Origin: DASRLE01 sp963825315
Lineage (GTDB): Bacteria; Verrucomicrobiota; Verrucomicrobiia; Limisphaerales; Palsa-1400
Direction of reading: 5' to 3'
Assembly (NCBI GenBank): GCA_963825315.1
Contig: CAWGST010000001.1
Coordinates: 1,612,001 to 1,676,000, forward strand
DNA: 64,000 nt
Shown here one piece after another: positions 24,591 through 32,866 of the stretch (the stretch's first letter is position 1; every line of letters begins with the position of its first letter). A program made the position numbers and the translations under genes. Under the pieces are notes generated by a model, which did no database searches, was not told the origin of the DNA, and worked only from the letters and a program-made list of their open reading frames with translations.

Positions 24591-24875
24591 AATCTTCGAT
24601 AGTGGATGGCCACACCAATTCGAAAATGCCTCGATCTCCATTTGGGCAATGTCAGCAAGAAGCCTCTGCACTTTATCTGTGGCAAGTGCCGCAGCAGGCT
24701 TTAGAGTAAAGTAACGCTGCACAAATGGAGGTGCCGGCTTCCAGTCAGTATGGGCGGCATTCCTCACGCAAAGATGGCGGCACCACAGCCAGTAAAAGAA
24801 TTGAAAACGAGCAAGAGTCAACCGCAAGATGCTCGATGGCACAACAAACTCCGAACTCACAAACCTCACTTCCAC
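24567..24875 (-). CDS. Hypothetical protein, possible gene remnant
   Basis: 102-residue frame in the decayed region (FQFFYWLWCRHLCVRNAAHT; VQRLLADIAQMEIEAFSNW). It is not recognised; the aromatic LARFQFFYWLW stretch is vaguely like the tail of Eco57I-type methylases but that is not convincing. No ribosome site. Confidence 0.25.
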   Translation of the reverse strand: MEVRFVSSEFVVPSSILRLTLARFQFFYWLWCRHLCVRNAAHTDWKPAPPFVQRYFTLKPAAALATDKVQRLLADIAQMEIEAFSNWCGHPLSKIHERPGGI

Positions 24876-24938
24876 GGTCTCGAAGGAGAAGATGATTTTG
24901 GCGGGACGCCCAGAAGAAATTCTAAAGGCTGAAGGCTA
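24872..24938 (+). repeat. 67-bp direct repeat, right copy, interrupted by IS630
   Basis: Second copy of 24381-24447. IS630 copy 2 begins at 24939 directly after its final TA; sequence after the IS (AATGCTAAAG) continues the GGCTAAA-rich context. Confidence 0.85.
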
Positions 24939-24993
24939 GAGCGTTTTAAATAAAACTGTAGCCATTCCGTTGGGCCTGTGGTATAGGCAGTTC

Positions 24994-25425
24994 ATGCGAA
25001 CTTTATCGTTGGACCTGCGCGAACGGATTTTGGCTTCCTATGACCTTGAAGAGGGGACTCGCGTGGAGGTCGGCGATCGTTACCGGGTTTCGCTGGGCAT
25101 GGTCAAGAAGCTCTTGCAACAACGCCGACGGACCGGGGAGATCGGTCCGCGCCACCGTTTCTCCGGGCGCAAGCCGATGATCCTGGCGGCCCATCAGCGC
25201 CAGATGCGGACTCTATTGAATCAGAAGCCCGACCTGACCTTGAAAGAGCTGCGCGCCGGCTTGGAACTGGACTGTTCTCTGCCCGCCATCCACTACGTTC
25301 TGGCGAAGATGGGGCTGACATATAAAAAAAGACACTCCATGCCAGCGAGCAAGACCGTCCGGACATTGCGCGGGCGCGCCGCGCCTGGCGGCGTCGGCAA
25401 GGCGGTTTGGACCCGGCCAAACTGA
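24994..25425 (+). CDS. IS630 transposase, DNA-binding part (orfA)
   Basis: Same product as 3612-4043: helix-turn-helix half of the transposase, zero-frame end KAVWTRPN. ATG at 24994 chosen for the family-like N-terminus; 24970 is an in-frame alternative. Confidence 0.85.
   Translation: MRTLSLDLRERILASYDLEEGTRVEVGDRYRVSLGMVKKLLQQRRRTGEIGPRHRFSGRKPMILAAHQRQMRTLLNQKPDLTLKELRAGLELDCSLPAIHYVLAKMGLTYKKRHSMPASKTVRTLRGRAAPGGVGKAVWTRPN
25324..25330 (+). other. Probable -1 frameshift slippery site, IS630 copy 2
   Basis: Seven A in TAT-AAA-AAA-AGA. A -1 slip continues with AAG-ACA-CTC and enters the orfB frame. Confidence 0.7.
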
Positions 25426-25931
25426 TTTTCCTGGACGAATCGGGTGCCAAAACCAATCTGACCCGCCTGCGCGGGCGCGCCCTGCGGGGTCAGCGTGTCC
25501 ACGCCCAATGTCCGCAGGGCCATTGGCAAACCACGACCATGATCGGCGCCATCCGCCTGGACGGTGCCACCGCCTGCATGACCATCGAGGGGGCCACCGA
25601 TACGGAGGTTTTCCGGGTCTATGTCGGCCATGTCTTGTGCCCGACGCTGCGCGCCGGAGATGTGGTCATCATGGATAACCTCTCCCCGCATAAAAGTGAG
25701 CCGACCCTTTCGCTGATCGCGCAGGCTGGAGCCCAAATCCTCTTCCTTCCAGCCTATTCCCCAGACCTCAATCCCATCGAGCAAATGTGGAGCAAAGTCA
25801 AATCCCACCTGCGTACAGCCGAGGCCCGCACGCAGCCCGCTCTGCTCCAGGCGATTGCTTCAGCTTTGCAGAGTATCACGCCCCGGGATGCCATGAACTG
25901 GTTTGCCTCTTGTGGCTACAGTTTTATTTAA
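25407..25931 (+). CDS. IS630 transposase, catalytic part (orfB)
   Basis: Same as 3106-3630. DDE residues in IFLDESG, VVIMDNLSPHK and NPIEQMW. Probably made only as the frameshift fusion from 24994. Confidence 0.88.
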   Translation: MDPAKLIFLDESGAKTNLTRLRGRALRGQRVHAQCPQGHWQTTTMIGAIRLDGATACMTIEGATDTEVFRVYVGHVLCPTLRAGDVVIMDNLSPHKSEPTLSLIAQAGAQILFLPAYSPDLNPIEQMWSKVKSHLRTAEARTQPALLQAIASALQSITPRDAMNWFASCGYSFI

Positions 25932-26020
25932 AACGCTCTAAATGCTAAAGTCCTGAGCCAGCGAAACCCGGGACGCCGGTGCCACCAACGAAAATGACCG
26001 TTGGATCTCCGGTCTCTTTT

Positions 26021-27940
26021 TCATGATCGAAGCGGCGATTCATTCGGATTAAGATTAAGATTCGGAGGCAGGGCAATCGGCGGGACGTAGATGCCTTTGT
26101 ATTCCCGCCGCCACCACCGGCCCGTGGCGCGGCGCGCGGACATGTCTGTGAAATGATATTCGTAAAGCAGCGCACGAATATATTTGGGCGGCGCTTTGGG
26201 GAACGGGTTGCGCCCCAAAAGGGCCAGGACTTCGGGCGAATTTTGCAGCAGCCTCGCTTCAAAATTCAAAAACCACGGGTTCTCCCGCGGCCCGCCCAAA
26301 GCCGCGAACCACATCTGCCAGTCCAACCTCGGTTGGAAAGGGGCGATAAAGCGCGGTTTCTTCTTTAAATCGCCCGGTTTGTATTTGAATTCGTAGGCCC
26401 GCCAATCCCGGCCGTCGTTGCTGCCTTCGACGATGATTTCCGGGCGCGTTTGCGTCATGACCGCGAATAATCCATAGCCGTTGAAACTGCGCAACGGCTC
26501 CAGCCAGTCGTAGAGCGCGAGGGCGGGCGCGGGCCAGCGTTGCGCGACGCGAAGGGTCCCCAGAAGGCTCATGAATGTCACCAGCACAATGACGAGCGCG
26601 CCGGGCAACAAAATGAAGCGGGGCCAGCGCGCGCAACGGGTCAAGGACGGAAGCGTCTCCGGGATGGCAGAGGGGCTGGGCCGCGGCTTCAGCATGTCAT
26701 CATCCAACAACGGCACGCAAAGCAGAATGGCGAGCCAGTTGAAAAATGTGTAATTGCCGGTGAGCATGATCAACACTTGCAACAGCACGAAAAATCCCGC
26801 CGCGGTCAGGCGCGCCCGGCGTCCGGCGAAAATCAAGGCAGGGACCGCCAGTTCAATGAACAGAAGCAGGAAGGCGCAGGCGGCTTGGACGCCCGCCGGC
26901 AATTGGTGGGCGTACCAACCGATCCAGGTGGGCAGAGGCTGCGTTTCATAATGGACCCGCAACGCCGTTAGATTCCACCAGGAGATATCGCCGCTCATCA
27001 GCTTGACGCAGCCGGATTCGAGCATGAGCCGAAAGAGCAGCCAGCGCAAAAGCCACAGCGCCATGGACGAAGGAGCGGACTGCCGCGAGGGCCGTTCCAC
27101 CCATTGCAACGGCGCAAAAAAAATGGCCAGAAAACCGGTTTCCAGCAACAGGATGTCCCACTGGAAATTCAGGAACGGACTGCAAACCGATGCCAGCGAA
27201 AGATAGAGGCACCAGAGGAGAAAGAGCGCCGGCGCCGGCGCAATGCCAAAGAGCAAAAGCAGCGACAGGCCCACACCCGCGCCGCATTGCCAATTCAACG
27301 CGCCATCGCTCGCGCTCCACCAGGCCAGCGTGGGCACAATATGAAACCGTTCCAGCCCGATATGATTATTGGCCGCCTCAATTTTGAGCGTGTCCATGAA
27401 CGATTGCGCCGGGGCGATGCCATGGCTGCCCGCCAGTCCCTGGATTTGCCCCAGAAGCGACGCAAACGCGATGAGGTAGATCAAGGCCAATCCGCGCAGA
27501 AAGATAAAACGAACCCGGACATAACTGAGGGGCATGAGACCGGGGCCGGAATAAATCCGATCCAATTTGGAAAGGAATGAACGGTGCAGGGCCACCTCCT
27601 CGTAGGCCAGTTCCGCCAGGTCGGCGAAGCCGGGAGATTTTCGGTATAAACGAAGGAGCCACCGTTCTTTTCCCGCCTCCGCCAGGGAGCGGAAGACCGC
27701 CTTGGCCCCGCTGCAGACCGATCCATCGGGCAGGATCAAACGGATCGCGCGCTCAAAATCCTCGCGCGGAATCTCGGGAAATCTCCCGGCCATGCTTTCA
27801 TCCTGAAAGGGAAGATAGGTGATGGCGCCGCCGGTGGCGTTTTGCCAGCGGGCGATCCAGCGGCGGCAAAAGTGGCAGTCGCCATCATAGACCAAGAGCG
27901 GTTTGGAGGGCGGCGATGAGACTCGAAGGTCCTGCGACAC
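26021..27940 (-). CDS. DCC-thioredoxin-like/lipase maturation factor fusion protein
   Basis: 639 residues. Residues ~10-125 are a DCC (DUF393) thiol-disulfide domain beginning LLVYDGDCHFCRRWIARWQ, with the CxxC pair and SGAKAVFRSL. The rest is a polytopic lipase-maturation-factor (LMF1-type) domain: LRGLALIYLIAFASLLGQI, NFQWDILLLETGFLAIFFAP, GDISWWNLTALRVHYETQPLP, and the soluble tail FKYKPGDLKKKPRFIAPFQP plus LDWQMWFAALG. LMF proteins help fold secreted enzymes in eukaryotes; bacterial roles are unclear. Its C-terminal NLNLNPNES is encoded by a TAATCC-type hexamer tract (26046-26063). Starts 7 bp after the icd stop. Confidence 0.88.
   Translation of the reverse strand: MSQDLRVSSPPSKPLLVYDGDCHFCRRWIARWQNATGGAITYLPFQDESMAGRFPEIPREDFERAIRLILPDGSVCSGAKAVFRSLAEAGKERWLLRLYRKSPGFADLAELAYEEVALHRSFLSKLDRIYSGPGLMPLSYVRVRFIFLRGLALIYLIAFASLLGQIQGLAGSHGIAPAQSFMDTLKIEAANNHIGLERFHIVPTLAWWSASDGALNWQCGAGVGLSLLLLFGIAPAPALFLLWCLYLSLASVCSPFLNFQWDILLLETGFLAIFFAPLQWVERPSRQSAPSSMALWLLRWLLFRLMLESGCVKLMSGDISWWNLTALRVHYETQPLPTWIGWYAHQLPAGVQAACAFLLLFIELAVPALIFAGRRARLTAAGFFVLLQVLIMLTGNYTFFNWLAILLCVPLLDDDMLKPRPSPSAIPETLPSLTRCARWPRFILLPGALVIVLVTFMSLLGTLRVAQRWPAPALALYDWLEPLRSFNGYGLFAVMTQTRPEIIVEGSNDGRDWRAYEFKYKPGDLKKKPRFIAPFQPRLDWQMWFAALGGPRENPWFLNFEARLLQNSPEVLALLGRNPFPKAPPKYIRALLYEYHFTDMSARRATGRWWRREYKGIYVPPIALPPNLNLNPNESPLRS
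26046..26063. repeat. AATCTT hexamer tract at the 3' end of the LMF gene
   Basis: GATTAAGATTAAGATTCGG: two and a half AATCTT units on the coding strand, translated NLNLNPN. Belongs to the same hexamer family as 19621-19645. Confidence 0.7.
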
Positions 27941-27947
27941 AAGTGAA

Positions 27948-29276
27948 TCAAGGCTGCATGTGCGCGATGATATTGTCCCCGAATTCCGAGCATTTAATCT
28001 CCGTGGCGCCGGTCATCTGCCGGGCGAAATCGTAGGTGACGCGCTTGGAGGCAATGGCCCCGTTGAGTCCCTTCAGAATCAGATCGGCCGCGTCCGTCCA
28101 ACCCAAATGGCGAAACATCATCTCGCCGCTGAGCACAACGCTGCCCGGGTTGACGCGGTCCTGGTTGGCGTACTTGGGGGCCGTGCCGTGCGTGGCCTCG
28201 AAGATGGCGTGGCCGGTGATGTAATTGATGTTGCCGCCGGGCGCGATGCCGATGCCGCCCACTTGCGCGGCCAGCGCGTCGCTGAGGTAATCGCCGTTCA
28301 AATTCAGCGTCGCAATGACGTCAAAGTCCTCGGGCCGCGTCAGGACTTGCTGGAGGGTGATGTCGGCGATGGAATCTTTGATGACCAGGCCGGCGCCCGG
28401 CTTGCCCTCGGGGATTTTGCACCACGGTCCGCCGTCAATCTCGACCGCGCCGAAGAATTTCCTGGCCACCTGATAACCCCAGTCGCGAAACGCGCCCTCG
28501 GTAAACTTCATGATGTTGCCCTTATGCACCAGGGTCACGCTCTTGCGCTTGAACTTGACGGCGTAACCGATGGCACTGTGAATCAAGCGCACCGAACCGC
28601 TGTAACTGACCGGTTTGACGCCTATGCCCACGCGCACGTCCGTGGGAAAATTCTTTGCGCCCACCGCCGTCCAAAATTCCGCCGCCCGCTCCACCGTGCC
28701 GAAACGAATTTTGTCGAACGACTTGGGAAAATTCGCGGCCAGAAAGTCCAAAATCTTTTGGCTTTCCGGCGTTCCGCCGGCAAATTCGATGCCGGCGTAA
28801 ATGTCCTCGGTGTTTTCGCGGAAGATGACCATGGCGACTTTTTCAGGATGTTTGACAGGCGATGGGACGCCCTGGAAATACTGCACGGGCCGCAGGCAGA
28901 CGTAGAGGTCCAGCATCTGGCGCAAGGCGACGTTGAGCGAGCGAATGCCGCCGCCCACCGGCGTGGTCAGGGGGCCTTTGATGCCGACCAGATACTCCTT
29001 GAAAGCCTGGACCGTGTCGTCGGGCAGCCAGTTGTTGAATTTTTTGAAGGCCGTCTCGCCGGCAAAGACCTCGAACCACGAGACCTTGCGTTTGCCGCCG
29101 GAGGCTTTTTGCACCGCCGCGTCGAACACGCGCACGCCGGCCGCCCAAATATCGGGGCCGGTGCCGTCGCCGCGAATGAAGGGGATGACGGGATTGTCAG
29201 GGACGTTGAGTCTGCCCTGGGCGGTGGTGATCTTGCCGCCGGCGGGAGGTGTTATGTCTTTGTAAGCCATATCCAT
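27948..29276 (-). CDS. icd: Isocitrate dehydrogenase (NADP-type)
   Basis: TCA-cycle oxidative decarboxylation of isocitrate to 2-oxoglutarate. 442 residues. Motifs: NPVIPFIRGDGTGPDIW, the substrate loop GGGIRSLNVALRQMLDLYVCL with RPV, FRENTEDIYAGIE, VHKGNIMKFTEGAF and the nucleotide site EATHGTAPKYANQDRVNPGS. The lysine/tyrosine site LVIKDSIADITLQQVL is also present. ATG at 29276; a second ATG six bases in is equally possible. Followed by the LMF gene, probably co-transcribed. Confidence 0.96.
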   Translation of the reverse strand: MDMAYKDITPPAGGKITTAQGRLNVPDNPVIPFIRGDGTGPDIWAAGVRVFDAAVQKASGGKRKVSWFEVFAGETAFKKFNNWLPDDTVQAFKEYLVGIKGPLTTPVGGGIRSLNVALRQMLDLYVCLRPVQYFQGVPSPVKHPEKVAMVIFRENTEDIYAGIEFAGGTPESQKILDFLAANFPKSFDKIRFGTVERAAEFWTAVGAKNFPTDVRVGIGVKPVSYSGSVRLIHSAIGYAVKFKRKSVTLVHKGNIMKFTEGAFRDWGYQVARKFFGAVEIDGGPWCKIPEGKPGAGLVIKDSIADITLQQVLTRPEDFDVIATLNLNGDYLSDALAAQVGGIGIAPGGNINYITGHAIFEATHGTAPKYANQDRVNPGSVVLSGEMMFRHLGWTDAADLILKGLNGAIASKRVTYDFARQMTGATEIKCSEFGDNIIAHMQP

Positions 29277-29278
29277 TA

Positions 29279-29838
29279 AAAAATTGCGCGTCCAGAGATA
29301 AAGTCTGCGGCCGGGAATGCAAGCAGAACCTTGCAGCCCCGAACCCCGAACTACTTTCGGGGGAACAGTTTTCGGGGCCGGTGTTTTAAATTTCTCAAGA
29401 GCAGTCTGCCCCGCAAAAACCGTGAAATTTTCAGCATTTTGTCAAGTCATAACACATTGTCAATAAGGTACTTACACAATGGGCAATTTCCAAACCGGCG
29501 GCTCACTGGCTTCAATGAAACAAAGGGCCAGCCTTTAGCCGTACCCGTTCAATAAGGCAGGCGGATTTCAACGCAAAGACGCCAGGGCGCAACGACGCAA
29601 AGACGATTCTCGATCCTCCGCCGCTTCCGCCAGAACCAGCTCCGCCCGAAATCGGATTCCATATATGAGAAGATGCACCGCCTTACCGGGTCGGCAGGAA
29701 GACGGCTAAACGCGCCTGAAGTTGGACCAGCGTTTCAACCCTGAGCGGAGCCAAGAGAAAAGACGAGAGTTTAAAAAGTGAAACACTTGCGGACACTTGC
29801 GCATGCACGACATTCGCCTGGCATGGCGCGACACCCAT
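29279..29838. other. Intergenic region upstream of icd; nested hairpins
   Basis: No supported gene. Nested inverted repeats at 29336-29378: outer arms GCCCCGAA/TTCGGGGC, inner arms CCCCGAA (29344-29350)/TTCGGGG (29356-29362), ~60 bp upstream of the icd start. A short repeat-like CGCAAAGACG duplication lies near 29574-29606 (AACGCAAAGACGCC and GACGCAAAGACG). Confidence 0.5.
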
Positions 29839-30267
29839 TCAGCTTGGAAGGTCTTTTCCTGTGGTCGTCACGGTCAACTTGCCGTGTTTTACGCCTTTGG
29901 CAGCGATGAGTTCATCGGCAATTTTCCTGATTGAGCCGGCCTTGCCACGCACAAGGATCACCTCCAAACAATTGTGGTGGTCAAGGTGGACGTGGACAGT
30001 GGAAATGATCATGTCGTTGTGATCATGTTGAATATCCGTCAATACGGACTGAAGGTTTTGTTTGTGATGATCATAGACCAGTGTAATGGTTCCGGCGATT
30101 TCCTCGCTGCCGAACTTCTGCCGATGTTCGACGAGATGGTCGCGAATCATGTCGGCAATGGCCAGCGAGCGGTTGTCGTAACCTTTTTCGCCCGACATCT
30201 GATCCAGTTGTCGCAGGAGCGATGGCGGCAGGGAAACGCTAAAACGGCTCACGGTATCTTTTTTCAT
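29839..30267 (-). CDS. nikR: NikR-family nickel-responsive regulator
   Basis: Ribbon-helix-helix repressor with a metal-binding ACT-like domain. 142 residues from ATG at 30267. RHH: VSRFSVSLPPSLLRQLDQM and YDNRSLAIADMIRDHL. Metal domain: TITLVYDHHKQNL, STVHVHLDHHNCLEVILVRG, with the His and Cys ligands (VHVHLDHHNC) of NikR. Binds Ni(II) and represses uptake genes in known cases. No nickel transporter is in the window; its neighbours upstream are an FmdE-like secreted protein (62 bp away), a pseudopilin and a secreted protein, so these may be the regulated genes (inference). Confidence 0.93.
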   Translation of the reverse strand: MKKDTVSRFSVSLPPSLLRQLDQMSGEKGYDNRSLAIADMIRDHLVEHRQKFGSEEIAGTITLVYDHHKQNLQSVLTDIQHDHNDMIISTVHVHLDHHNCLEVILVRGKAGSIRKIADELIAAKGVKHGKLTVTTTGKDLPS

Positions 30268-30328
30268 GCAACGGGCAAACCATAACACAGCCATTTGCTG
30301 CGTCAACCCGCCCGCGCCGTTGGAAAAA

Positions 30329-30928
30329 TCAATGGTGTTCCGGTTTCCCCTCCGTGTCGGATGATGGCAGTTGTTCTATGGCGAAAAGTTTGTTTTCGGG
30401 TAGCTGGCTGCACTCGATGGAAAGCGCCGCTAGTTGGTCGTCGGGCTGGTGGCGGATTTTTTCCAGATATTTCTGATCCGGCTTGAGCAGCAAAACGGGG
30501 CCAGCGCCACCCTTGCGCCGGACGCTCACGTGAATGTCGGCCATGGTCATGACCTCGCCGAGCCGGATGTCCAGCCGACCAATGCTGTTGCCCGTGCCGA
30601 CGACAAGTCCGTCGGCGAGGCAAGAGTAAGGCGTTTTCAGCGGGACATAGCAGATGAGCTCCAGTTCATGCTGTCCCCAAGTGCCACCCAATTCGCGCAA
30701 CGCCGCCTTGCCCATGCGCCAGCCGAGCACGTTCCATGGACCAACATGTCCGTGTTGCTGCTTGATTTCGTTCCACCAGTTGGTGGGTTCCTGCGCTTGG
30801 TTCCAAACGTTTGAACCCAGCGTGGATTGTGTTGCCGCAGGCGTTTCGTTGTCATGCGCAAAGAGTCCGGCAACGGTCAGTGTGAGAATGACGGGCGACA
30901 GCCCGAGGATGAGAAATTTCTTCTTCAT
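30329..30928 (-). CDS. Secreted FmdE-family protein
   Basis: 199 residues with a signal peptide (MKKKFLILGLSPVILTLTV...). The FmdE-like domain starts HGHVGPWNVLGWRMGKAAL and continues with PYSCLADGLVVGTGNSIG, the conserved His- and Cys-containing metal or cofactor site of the formylmethanofuran dehydrogenase subunit E family. Such proteins are usually cytosolic and linked to molybdenum/tungsten enzymes or metal handling; an exported version beside nikR suggests periplasmic metal binding, which is inference. The His/Glu-rich end lacks a zinc finger. Confidence 0.8.
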   Translation of the reverse strand: MKKKFLILGLSPVILTLTVAGLFAHDNETPAATQSTLGSNVWNQAQEPTNWWNEIKQQHGHVGPWNVLGWRMGKAALRELGGTWGQHELELICYVPLKTPYSCLADGLVVGTGNSIGRLDIRLGEVMTMADIHVSVRRKGGAGPVLLLKPDQKYLEKIRHQPDDQLAALSIECSQLPENKLFAIEQLPSSDTEGKPEHH

Positions 30929-30938
30929 GGATTTTTAA

Positions 30939-31616
30939 TTAGTGGGTGCTGAATTGAGTTCCGTCATGGTTGGCGTAACGGGCTATGACGCCGGTGTCGC
31001 CAGCTTGGGTGTACCAGCTTTCGCGGTTTAATGGGGCATAAGTGTCTTGCGCTTTCGGGCTGTCCGGCTGCGGCCCCAAACTCCAAACCACCCAGCGAAT
31101 GGGGCTGAGTTTCGAATTGGTGAAATACTGGCCTCCGCCTGACATAGTCACCAGATTGGTTGGCTCCCACAGCTCATAATTGGCCGTTGGGCTGCCGTTC
31201 AGCAATTGCGGGCCAGGGGCGGCATATTTGTAGGTGTGACCGGGATTGAACACGTCCTGCAGATCGGCATCCAATCCAGCGGGGCCGTGCGGCAAATAAC
31301 GCTGGTTGGCTAATTCGACCGGCAGTTCGCACCAATCCAATCTCAAATCCGTGTTGCAGTTGACGCGAACGGGCGGGATATGGCCGGCATTGTCGGTGGC
31401 ATACATGTCCAGCGCCAGGCCGATGCCATAAAGCTCAGCCCGGACTCTGGCGACTTTGGCCGTTTCTTTGCCACGGGACAGGGCCGGGAGCAGCAAACTG
31501 GCGAGCACCCCAACGATGGCGATTACCACGAGAGTTTCCACGAGAGTGAATCCGGAACGTTCCTTCCCGGCCGGGACCGGCCCCCGCATCACTCTGGGCT
31601 TCAAGACTAAGATCAT
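30939..31616 (-). CDS. Type II secretion/prepilin-like protein
   Basis: 226 residues. A 20-residue basic leader is followed by the prepilin cleavage and helix segment SGFTLVETLVVIAIVGVLAS. The ectodomain is soluble and ends RYANHDGTQFSTH. Verrucomicrobial genomes carry many such PulG-like proteins. It starts 14 bp before the end of the upstream gene and ends 10 bp before the FmdE gene, so the four genes 32832-29839 form one unit. Confidence 0.82.
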   Translation of the reverse strand: MILVLKPRVMRGPVPAGKERSGFTLVETLVVIAIVGVLASLLLPALSRGKETAKVARVRAELYGIGLALDMYATDNAGHIPPVRVNCNTDLRLDWCELPVELANQRYLPHGPAGLDADLQDVFNPGHTYKYAAPGPQLLNGSPTANYELWEPTNLVTMSGGGQYFTNSKLSPIRWVVWSLGPQPDSPKAQDTYAPLNRESWYTQAGDTGVIARYANHDGTQFSTH

Positions 31617-31629
31617 GGCGCCCCCTTTG

Positions 31630-32832
31630 TCATTGCACACATTGCAGTTGATAAAACTGCTGCGCCCCCGCCGATGACAACGATACAGTGTTTTGGTTAT
31701 TCACCACCACGGGCGAATTTGTGACAGGCGTCCAATCGGGCGAGGAGAGCGAACTGCTGCAGAGCAGTTGATAATTGGACAGCGAAGCGGGCCATGAAAT
31801 GGTGACGGTGGCTGAACCGTTCTGTTGAGTAATGTTTAAAATGGGCAGATCGGAAGGGGAAACTTCCTGGACGAACAGTTCGTAACCGAATGTGCCGTCG
31901 GTGGCGGAGCTGGATTCTTGAAGGAAAACACCGGTGGCATCAAACTTATTTGTCGGCGGTGGACCGATATCGTAGAGAGGATGAATCAGAGGAAATTGCC
32001 GGCCTGTTCCATCCGTCGCCGTGCAGTAGCGCGAGTCCCAATCAGAGACAATAGTCCAACCATCCGTGGTGACCAGCGTCAGCGCATTGATGCGCACATG
32101 CATCCCCTGATAATACTCGCCGCCGCTTTGCCGGGTGGGATCGAAAATGTCGTAATGACCAGTGGCGCTCAGATTGGTGCTGATGACCGAGAAAAGTGAA
32201 ATGACCTGCGGCGGCGGTGCACCATAGTTGGATGTAACCAATGAAATGGAAAAGTCATAGGTGGGATCCGTGCTGTGCTCCTGGTTGATGTTTTGCATTC
32301 CGCCATAAAAGAGCGAGCCGTTGGCCGTCACAGTGACCAGATCGCCCTTCTGAAAAGTGTAGCCGGTGGACGGATCATGACTGACAAGAGCCACCTGGTT
32401 TGTCCATTGGTCATCCGTATAGCTGTCGCTCCCATCATGAGGCTCCCAGGGCAGATTGCCGTAATCCTGCCCCATCCAAAGCTCCACCCCGCCGCGATCG
32501 CCCGGCGTGACAGTTTGGACAAAAATCTGCCACCCGGCGCCTAAGTCGTAGGCATTGGCCCCGTCGTCCCACGGCAGAAAATCAGGGGTGGAATCCAGCA
32601 TTTCGCCGGGGTCGTTCAAAATAACCCCGGTCAGGACGATTGGATAAGGCCCAGTCCATGTGCTGAAGCCGTTGATGTCCACAGCTTCAAGGTTCGTGAC
32701 TGTCTCGGCGCTGGCCGTTCTTGTCATCAGAATCAAGCCAATGAGGCTTGCGGTGAAAAATGAGAATAACGGGTGCAAGATGCGGCAGGAAACCGCCGCT
32801 TGACCCCCAGTACGTGTTAATGTTACGTTCAT
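31630..32832 (-). CDS. Secreted protein of unknown function
   Basis: About 400 residues with a signal peptide ending near TRTASAE. The middle repeats patterns such as GYTFQKGDLVTVTANGSLFY, hinting at an OB-like or beta-rich fold; the end (ISWPASLSNYQLLCSSSLSS, then QQFYQLQ) is the Ig/FN3-like C-terminus common in verrucomicrobial exported proteins. Start at 32832 puts the signal peptide at the N-terminus; longer starts overlap the divergent gene. First gene of the FmdE/NikR unit. Confidence 0.75.
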   Translation of the reverse strand: MNVTLTRTGGQAAVSCRILHPLFSFFTASLIGLILMTRTASAETVTNLEAVDINGFSTWTGPYPIVLTGVILNDPGEMLDSTPDFLPWDDGANAYDLGAGWQIFVQTVTPGDRGGVELWMGQDYGNLPWEPHDGSDSYTDDQWTNQVALVSHDPSTGYTFQKGDLVTVTANGSLFYGGMQNINQEHSTDPTYDFSISLVTSNYGAPPPQVISLFSVISTNLSATGHYDIFDPTRQSGGEYYQGMHVRINALTLVTTDGWTIVSDWDSRYCTATDGTGRQFPLIHPLYDIGPPPTNKFDATGVFLQESSSATDGTFGYELFVQEVSPSDLPILNITQQNGSATVTISWPASLSNYQLLCSSSLSSPDWTPVTNSPVVVNNQNTVSLSSAGAQQFYQLQCVQ

Positions 32833-32866
32833 GGGAATGAGTAATACTCGGTACTCAAATGTTACG
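32819..32866. promoter_or_regulatory. Candidate operator between divergent genes
   Basis: The palindrome GAGTAATACTC (32839-32849) is followed by GGTACTC, and AATGTTACG occurs twice as a direct repeat (32819-32827, 32858-32866). It overlaps the divergent starts of the secreted-protein gene (-) and the methyltransferase (+). It does not match the known Escherichia coli NikR site. Confidence 0.35.

Larger units (their letters stand above)
24939..25938 (+). mobile_element. IS630-type insertion sequence, copy 2 (1000 bp)
   Basis: Same 26-bp terminal repeats and length as the copy at 3099-4098, in opposite orientation; TA duplications at 24937-24938 and 25939-25940. Encoded proteins are identical between copies. 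Confidence 0.95.

Noticed and set aside
27903..29279. Plus-strand open frame of 458 codons opposite icd
   Set aside because: Antisense to a well-conserved isocitrate dehydrogenase; no recognisable domains and codon pattern of a shadow.
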